NCBI GenBank assembly: GCA_964546435.1
Contig: CAZJKJ010000007.1
Span: 1 to 64,000, forward strand
DNA: 64,000 nt
DNA from: CAYNST01 sp964546435
GTDB taxonomy: Bacteria; Pseudomonadota; Gammaproteobacteria; Pseudomonadales; Cellvibrionaceae
Direction: 5' to 3'
Both the position numbers and the translations under genes were made by a program. Below are positions 58,886-64,000 of this stretch, piece after piece. Position 1 is the first letter of the stretch. Every line of letters begins with the position of its first letter. The notes below the pieces were generated by a model. That model saw only the letters and a list, made by a program, of their open reading frames with translations, was not told where the DNA came from and searched no databases.

Positions 58886-60388
58886 TCAACGGCTTTCCGG
58901 TCGCATGGCCGGAAACAGCAAGACGTCGCGAATGCTCGGAGCATTGGTCAGCAGCATGACGAGACGATCAATGCCGATGCCCTGGCCCGCCGTGGGCGGT
59001 AAACCATACTCAAGCGCGCGAATGTAGTCCGCGTCATAATGCATAGCCTCGGGGTCTCCTGAATCCTTTTCTTCGACCTGTAGACGAAACCGTTCGGCCT
59101 GATCCTCGGCATCATTTAACTCGGAAAATCCGTTCGCAATTTCCCGCCCGCCCACAAAGAATTCGAACCGGTCGGTGACAAAGGGATCGGCGTCATTGCG
59201 TCTTGCCAGGGGCGAGACTTCTGTGGGGTAAGCCGTAATGAAAGTGGGCTGCAACAGGCGGTGTTCGACTGTTTTTTCGAAAATTTCGATCTGCAGTTTC
59301 CCCAGCCCCCAGGTTTCCTTGACCGGAATATCCAGGGCTTGCGCCAGACGCCGGGCGCCGGCCAGATTGTCGAGATCGCCGGCCTGGATTTCTCCGTTGA
59401 AATGCAGAATGGACTCAAACACCGTGAAGCGCTGAAATGGTGTTGCAAAATCGATGGCAATCGAGCCGTCTTCGCCGGGCTGTCCCACATTGATTCGGGT
59501 CGTTCCCAAGACTGCCTGGGCCAGCTCGCGCAACATATCCTCGGTCAGATTCATCAGGTCGTGGTAATCGGCGTATGCCTGATAAAACTCCAGCATGGTG
59601 AACTCGGGATTATGGCGCGTGCTCAGGCCTTCGTTGCGGAAATTCCGGTTGATTTCATAGACGCGATCAAAGCCGCCGACCACCAGCCGCTTGAGGTACA
59701 ACTCCGGCGCGATCCGCAAATACATATCGAGATCCAGCGCGTTATGCCGGGTGATGAACGGGCGCGCGGTGGCACCGCCTGGTATCGCCTGCAACATGGG
59801 TGTTTCAACTTCGAGAAAGTCACGCCGGTTCAGATAGTCGCGAATAAACTGCACGGTGCGCGAGCGCACTATAAACAGATCCCGGACTTCGGGATTGGCA
59901 ATCAGGTCAACATACCGTTGCCGATAGCGCAGCTCCTGGTCCGCCAGCCCGTGGTATTTGTCCGGTAGCGGACGCAATGCCTTGGTGAGCAGCTGGTAAT
60001 CGTCGAGGTTGACATAAAGATCACCCTTGCCCGATTTGTGCAGCGCACCCCGCACCCCGAGGATATCGCCAAGGTCGATGGTTTTAGCGAATTCCCGGGC
60101 GTCTTTGGTGACGTACAGCTGGATCTGGCCGCTGCCATCCTGCAATACCATGAATGCACCACGGTTGCGAATGACGCGCCCCGCTACGCTCACCTGCCGG
60201 TTCAGGGATTCGAGTTGTTCCTTGGTCTGCTCGCCGAACTCGTCTTGCAACTGCCGCGCCCGGTGCTCCGGTCGGAACTGATTGGGAAACGCCTGGCCCT
60301 GTTCGCGCAAGGCAGCAAGCTTTACCCGGCGTTCGGCTATTAACCGGTTCTCGTCTAATCGTTTTGCGTCGATCGGATTATCAGTCAT
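58886..60388 (-). CDS. lysS: Lysyl-tRNA synthetase LysS
   Basis: This is a class II synthetase of 500 residues: an OB-fold anticodon domain (about 60-165; VSVAGRVIRNRGAFMVLQDG), motif 2 (NRNFRNEGLSTRHNPEFTML) and motif 3 (GIGIDRLVMLLTN). It follows prfB by 21 bases, the prfB-lysS order common in gammaproteobacteria. Confidence 0.98.
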   Translation of the reverse strand: MTDNPIDAKRLDENRLIAERRVKLAALREQGQAFPNQFRPEHRARQLQDEFGEQTKEQLESLNRQVSVAGRVIRNRGAFMVLQDGSGQIQLYVTKDAREFAKTIDLGDILGVRGALHKSGKGDLYVNLDDYQLLTKALRPLPDKYHGLADQELRYRQRYVDLIANPEVRDLFIVRSRTVQFIRDYLNRRDFLEVETPMLQAIPGGATARPFITRHNALDLDMYLRIAPELYLKRLVVGGFDRVYEINRNFRNEGLSTRHNPEFTMLEFYQAYADYHDLMNLTEDMLRELAQAVLGTTRINVGQPGEDGSIAIDFATPFQRFTVFESILHFNGEIQAGDLDNLAGARRLAQALDIPVKETWGLGKLQIEIFEKTVEHRLLQPTFITAYPTEVSPLARRNDADPFVTDRFEFFVGGREIANGFSELNDAEDQAERFRLQVEEKDSGDPEAMHYDADYIRALEYGLPPTAGQGIGIDRLVMLLTNAPSIRDVLLFPAMRPESR

Positions 60389-60409
60389 TGGATTCTGTCT
60401 TTGATGAAT

Positions 60410-61505
60410 TTACAGGCCGGCCTTTAAACTGGCTTCAATGAACATGTCCAGCTCACCATCCAGAACAGCCTGGCAATTACTGGTTTGGACGCCGGTACGC
60501 AGATCTTTAATGCGAGCGTCGTCCAGCACGTAGGAACGGATCTGGCTGCCCCAGCCGATATCCGCCTTGCTGTCTTCCAGCGCCTGTTTCTCTGCCGAAC
60601 GCTTCAACACTTCGCGCTCATAAAGCTTTGCCCGGAGCATCTTCATGGCCTTGTCCCGGTTGGAGTGCTGTGATCGTTCGCTCTGGCATTGCACGACAGT
60701 ACCGGTCGGTTCATGAGTAATCCGCACCGCCGAATCGGTCTTGTTGACGTGCTGACCGCCCGCCCCACTGGCACGGTAGGTATCGGTTTTCAGATCGGCG
60801 GGGTTTATGTCAATGTCGATGTCGTCATCAATTTCCGGGGAAACAAATACCGACGAAAACGACGTGTGGCGACGGTTACCGGAGTCGAATGGCGATTTGC
60901 GCACCAGTCTGTGCACACCGGTTTCGGTACGCAGCCAGCCGAATGCATAATCGCCTTCGAAGCGAATGGTTGCACTCTTGATACCGGCAACCTCCCCTGG
61001 GGATGCTTCTTCCAGGGTTGTCTTGAAACCCTTGTCTTCGCCCCAGCGCAGATACATCCGCAACAGCATTTCCCCCCAGTCCTGGGCTTCGGTACCGCCG
61101 GAGCCGGCCTGGATATCCAGATAGGCATTATTGGGATCGGTTTCGCCCGAGAACATGCGACGAAATTCCAGCTTGGACAGTTGCTCATCCAGCCCCTCGA
61201 TTTCCTTGCTGATAGCCGTCAGACCATCCTCGTCGTTATCTTCGACCGCCATGTCGATAAGGTCCCGGCAATCGCGGATGCCGTTGGTGAGATTATCGAG
61301 CGTTTCCACCACGTCATTCAGACTCGCCCGTTCGCGTCCGAGACTCTGGGCTTTCTCCGGATTGTTCCAGACACCCGGCTCGCCCAGCTCCAGTTCGACT
61401 TCCGTCAGCCGTTCCTTTTTGACGTCGTAGTCAAAGATACCCCCTAAGGGTTTCCGAGCGCGTTTGGAGATCGAAAAGGCGATTCAATAACGGATTAATT
61501 TCCAT
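60410..61505 (-). CDS. prfB: Peptide chain release factor 2, with programmed frameshift
   Basis: RF2 ends translation at UAA and UGA. The first 24 codons (ATG at 61505, MEINPLLNRLFDLQTRSE) reach an in-frame TGA at 61431-61433. A +1 shift at CTT-TGA-C joins the rest for 364 residues, the normal length. The stop-codon recognition tripeptide SPF (RKSPFDSG) and the catalytic GGQ (GAGGQHVNKTDSAVR) are present. An AGGGGG stimulator sits just before the shift site, so this is the usual autoregulation, not a broken gene. Confidence 0.97.
61430..61436 (-). promoter_or_regulatory. RF2 programmed +1 frameshift site
   Basis: The minus strand reads CTTTGAC, preceded by the Shine-Dalgarno-like AGGGGG and TAT. 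Low RF2 lets ribosomes slip from CTT into the +1 frame. Confidence 0.95.
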
Positions 61506-61721
61506 GGCTTATCTCTGGGTTCTGTTGACGTTTGCGCAGTACCGCGATGGGCATGACAGTGGGTGGCCGCTGTTGCGTCGGCCCGGTCGGCCCGAGCCGC
61601 CCGCCTGGATGAAAAGGGAAGGATTCTAACCCAGCGAGACGTTGAACACTATCGCCAGCATCGGAAAGTACCCCGGAGCGCCATTGCCTGGGCGCCGTCT
61701 GCTACCGGCAGCAGCGGCAGT

Positions 61722-63452
61722 TTACGGCGTGACCGGTTCGAGATAATCCACCAGCATTTGCGCCGACCGGTTGCCCCGGAATTCATTCACCGACAGCTTG
61801 TACACCACCCGGACCTGTCGGGGCGCGGGGTCCGGCCAGAGGTTCTGATCCTGATTGAAAGCGATGGCATCCATAAGGCACTGATCATTGCTGGCTGGCG
61901 ACAACACCATCTTCAGATGCTTGCCGCCAAGCCACTTGTGGGACACCACCTGGAAGTCACCATCAAACGCCGGCTCCGGAAAGCCTTGTCCCCAGGGGCC
62001 GGCAACTTGCAACTGCTCGGCCAACGCAAGTTCGAGCTGACTGTGCGCCAGCTCGCCATCACTTTCAATGGACGGATCCAGCGGGAGGTCGCCGAGTTGA
62101 CTGGTGACGGCAGCGGCAAAAGCCGCGCGGAAGGCATCCAGATGTTCGACCTGGAGACTCAGACCGGCGGCCATGGCATGCCCGCCAAATTTCTGGAGAA
62201 TCCCGGGGTTGCATGTGGCTACCGTATCCAGCACATCTCGCAGATGAATACCCGCAATGGAACGCCCCGAACCTTTGAGCCCGCCCAGGTCATCACTGGC
62301 AAAGACGATTACCGGCCGGTGCAGCCGGTCTTTGATACGCGACGCCAGGATGCCGATCACGCCCTGATGCCAGTCGCTCTGGTAGAGGCAGACCCCGCTG
62401 GGAAACTCTCCGTCAAGATCTGCCTGAATGCGCTCCAGAACCAGTCGCGCATCGTTCTGCATGGACAGTTCAATCGCGCGACGTTCGCGGTTCAGGGCAT
62501 CCAGCTCCTGGGCCAGCGCGAGGGCCTCGACGGCCGTGTCTGCCAGCAGGCAGCGAATCCCGAGGCTCATGTCATCCAGACGCCCGGCCGCATTGAGCCG
62601 CGGGCCGACGACAAAACCCAGATCCGGCGCAGCCAGCGTCTTGTGAGACCGTCCCGCCACTTCCAGCAGAGCCAATATGCCCGGACACGCATGCCCGGCC
62701 CGCATGCGGGCAATGCCCTGACTGACGAGAATCCGGTTGTTGTAATCCAGAGGAACGACGTCGGCAATGGTTCCCAGCGCCACGAGATCGAGAAATTCGG
62801 CAAGGCCGGGTTCGGCCCTTGAGGCAAACCAGCCCTGGGCGCGCAATGCGCTGCGCAGGGCCATCATGACGTAGAAGATGACCGTCACACCGGCCGCGGC
62901 CTTGCTCCCGAACTCGCAGCCGAGCTGGTTGGGGTTGACGATGGCTGCCGCGTCCGGAAGCTTCTCACCCGGCAAATGATGGTCGGTCACCAGCACCTGG
63001 ATTCCCAACTCGCGGGCTCTTGCCACCCCATCGATACTGGCGATGCCATTATCCACCGTGACGATCAGGTCCGGTTTTCTTTGAGCGGCGACCTCGACGA
63101 TTTCTGGCGTCAACCCGTACCCGAATTCAAAGCGGTTGGGCACCAGATAATCGACCTGAGAGTGCCCCATGGCGCGCAGGCAGCGAACCGCCAGGGCGGT
63201 ACTAGTGGCGCCGTCTGCATCGAAATCACCAACGATCAAAATGCGCTGGGACTGCTGGACGGCCTCACAGAGCAGGTCAGAAGCGCAGTCCAGCCCCTTG
63301 AGTCGCGGCGGCAGCAGGTTTTTCAATGCGTACTCGAGTTGTGCGGCGCTACTGACGCCCCGGGCAGCATAGACCCGCCGCAAAACGTCTGACATGCCGG
63401 CAGCATCCGGCAATTGCGCGGGAAGCGACCGGCGTCTGATTATTTTTCGCAT
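61722..63452 (-). CDS. recJ: Single-strand DNA 5-prime exonuclease RecJ
   Basis: RecJ degrades single-stranded DNA in recombination and mismatch repair. It has 576 residues with the DHH-family motifs IVGDFDADGATSTALAV, LIVTVDNGIAS and VTDHHLPGE, plus the DHHA1 part (GGHAMAAGLSL). It lies upstream of prfB with a 216-base space that holds no gene I can support. Confidence 0.97.
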   Translation of the reverse strand: MRKIIRRRSLPAQLPDAAGMSDVLRRVYAARGVSSAAQLEYALKNLLPPRLKGLDCASDLLCEAVQQSQRILIVGDFDADGATSTALAVRCLRAMGHSQVDYLVPNRFEFGYGLTPEIVEVAAQRKPDLIVTVDNGIASIDGVARARELGIQVLVTDHHLPGEKLPDAAAIVNPNQLGCEFGSKAAAGVTVIFYVMMALRSALRAQGWFASRAEPGLAEFLDLVALGTIADVVPLDYNNRILVSQGIARMRAGHACPGILALLEVAGRSHKTLAAPDLGFVVGPRLNAAGRLDDMSLGIRCLLADTAVEALALAQELDALNRERRAIELSMQNDARLVLERIQADLDGEFPSGVCLYQSDWHQGVIGILASRIKDRLHRPVIVFASDDLGGLKGSGRSIAGIHLRDVLDTVATCNPGILQKFGGHAMAAGLSLQVEHLDAFRAAFAAAVTSQLGDLPLDPSIESDGELAHSQLELALAEQLQVAGPWGQGFPEPAFDGDFQVVSHKWLGGKHLKMVLSPASNDQCLMDAIAFNQDQNLWPDPAPRQVRVVYKLSVNEFRGNRSAQMLVDYLEPVTP

Positions 63453-63617
63453 TGGCGGGACCGATTCAAAGGATCAAACCTGTAAACACTGATGAATAGC
63501 ACGGGCGCCGGACCGGACGGACTGCGGTTCTCAGCCAGTGCCCGCGGTCCGAATTGCGCCGTCGCCGGTATTTCGCCTCCGCCGCGCAATTCCACCGCCG
63601 GATCGTCTCGCTGCGCG

Positions 63618-64000
63618 TCAGGCCGAAAGATTTTTCCGGATAAACGACTTCACGTTTTCCAGATCATTCGGCAGCACTTCATAGCGCTCTTGCCGCTCGC
63701 TCAGATCAGCCATATGGTGCGGTAGCGCCGGCACTACCGTCAGCCCGGACGCCGCAATGGCTTCGGGAAATTTGGCGGGGTGGGCGGTGGCCAGGCAGAT
63801 CATCGGCACATCCACACCGCGCCGGGTCTGGCGGGCCGCCTGAACACCGATGGCCGTGTGGGGGTCGAGCAGATATTCGGTGGTTTCAAATACCTGGGCA
63901 ATGGTTGCCGCAGTCTCCTGATCATCCACCCGGTAGCTGCTGAACAATGCCCGCGCATCCTGCAATGCACTTTCATCCAGTTGCAGGACACCCTCTGCCT
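63618..64000 (-). CDS. thrC: Threonine synthase ThrC (C-terminal part)
   Basis: Only the last 126 codons are in the window; the gene continues past the right edge. The visible part has DDQETAATIAQVFETTEYLL, DPHTAIGVQAA and LATAHPAKFPEAI, typical of the C-terminus of the PLP-dependent enzyme that makes threonine from phosphohomoserine. It ends about 165 bases before recJ. Confidence 0.95.
   Translation of the reverse strand, partial: AEGVLQLDESALQDARALFSSYRVDDQETAATIAQVFETTEYLLDPHTAIGVQAARQTRRGVDVPMICLATAHPAKFPEAIAASGLTVVPALPHHMADLSERQERYEVLPNDLENVKSFIRKNLSA

Noticed and set aside
61431..61433. In-frame stop in prfB as a sign of a pseudogene
   Set aside because: It is the conserved RF2 programmed frameshift site with its upstream stimulator.

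Overview
This window looks like chromosome from a motile, high-GC gammaproteobacterium with Pseudomonas-like gene orders. The flagellar run (fliE-F-G-H-I-J, an hptB/hsbR/hsbA-like trio, fliK-L-M-N-O-P-Q-R, flhB-A-F, fleN, fliA, cheY-Z-A-B, motC-D), the envelope run (lipA-lipB-ybeD-dacA-rlpA-mltB-rodA-mrdA-rlmH-rsfS-nadD-proA) and recJ-prfB-lysS all match that group. I cannot name a genus from sequence alone. There are no rRNA or tRNA genes, insertion sequences, prophage genes or CRISPR arrays that I can see. One 100-N assembly gap lies inside a chemoreceptor gene.

Region 1 (1-31203, minus strand) is one flagellar and chemotaxis locus. It is read from the FleS/FleR two-component system through the basal body, export apparatus, FlhF/FleN number and placement control, sigma-28, the main chemotaxis kinase system (CheY/Z/A/B) and the MotC/MotD stator, where the window ends. 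Promoters of the sigma-54 type sit in front of fleS and fliE, with weaker ones before fliK and fliL. The master regulator FleQ is not next to fleS. An HptB-HsbR-HsbA-like partner-switching module lies between fliJ and fliK.

Region 2 (31353-37050) is mixed: a membrane GGDEF-EAL protein, a cold-shock protein, SlyD, a proline-rich membrane-anchored protein, a small acidic lipoprotein behind a near-perfect sigma-54 site, and a LuxR-type regulator whose receiver has Glu where the phosphoacceptor Asp should be.

Region 3 (37090-45636, minus strand) is a second chemosensory operon: receptor-like protein, CheY, STAS protein, CheA, receptor (with the gap), CheW, CheR, CheD, CheB. Two features stand out. 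Its CheA carries a tandem motif resembling the c-di-GMP-binding MshEN domain. Its first receptor-like protein ends in a CheZ-like FQDxxxQ helix, while the operon has no cheZ.

Region 4 (46008-47247) holds a ribosome hibernation factor fused to a cold-shock domain and a divergently transcribed small acidic protein. Each has its own sigma-54-type promoter, about 200 bp apart and back to back.

Region 5 (47351-64000, minus strand) is conserved housekeeping: lipoate synthesis, cell-wall elongation and remodelling, ribosome maturation and silencing, NAD and proline synthesis, LysRS, RF2 with its programmed frameshift, RecJ and the end of threonine synthase.
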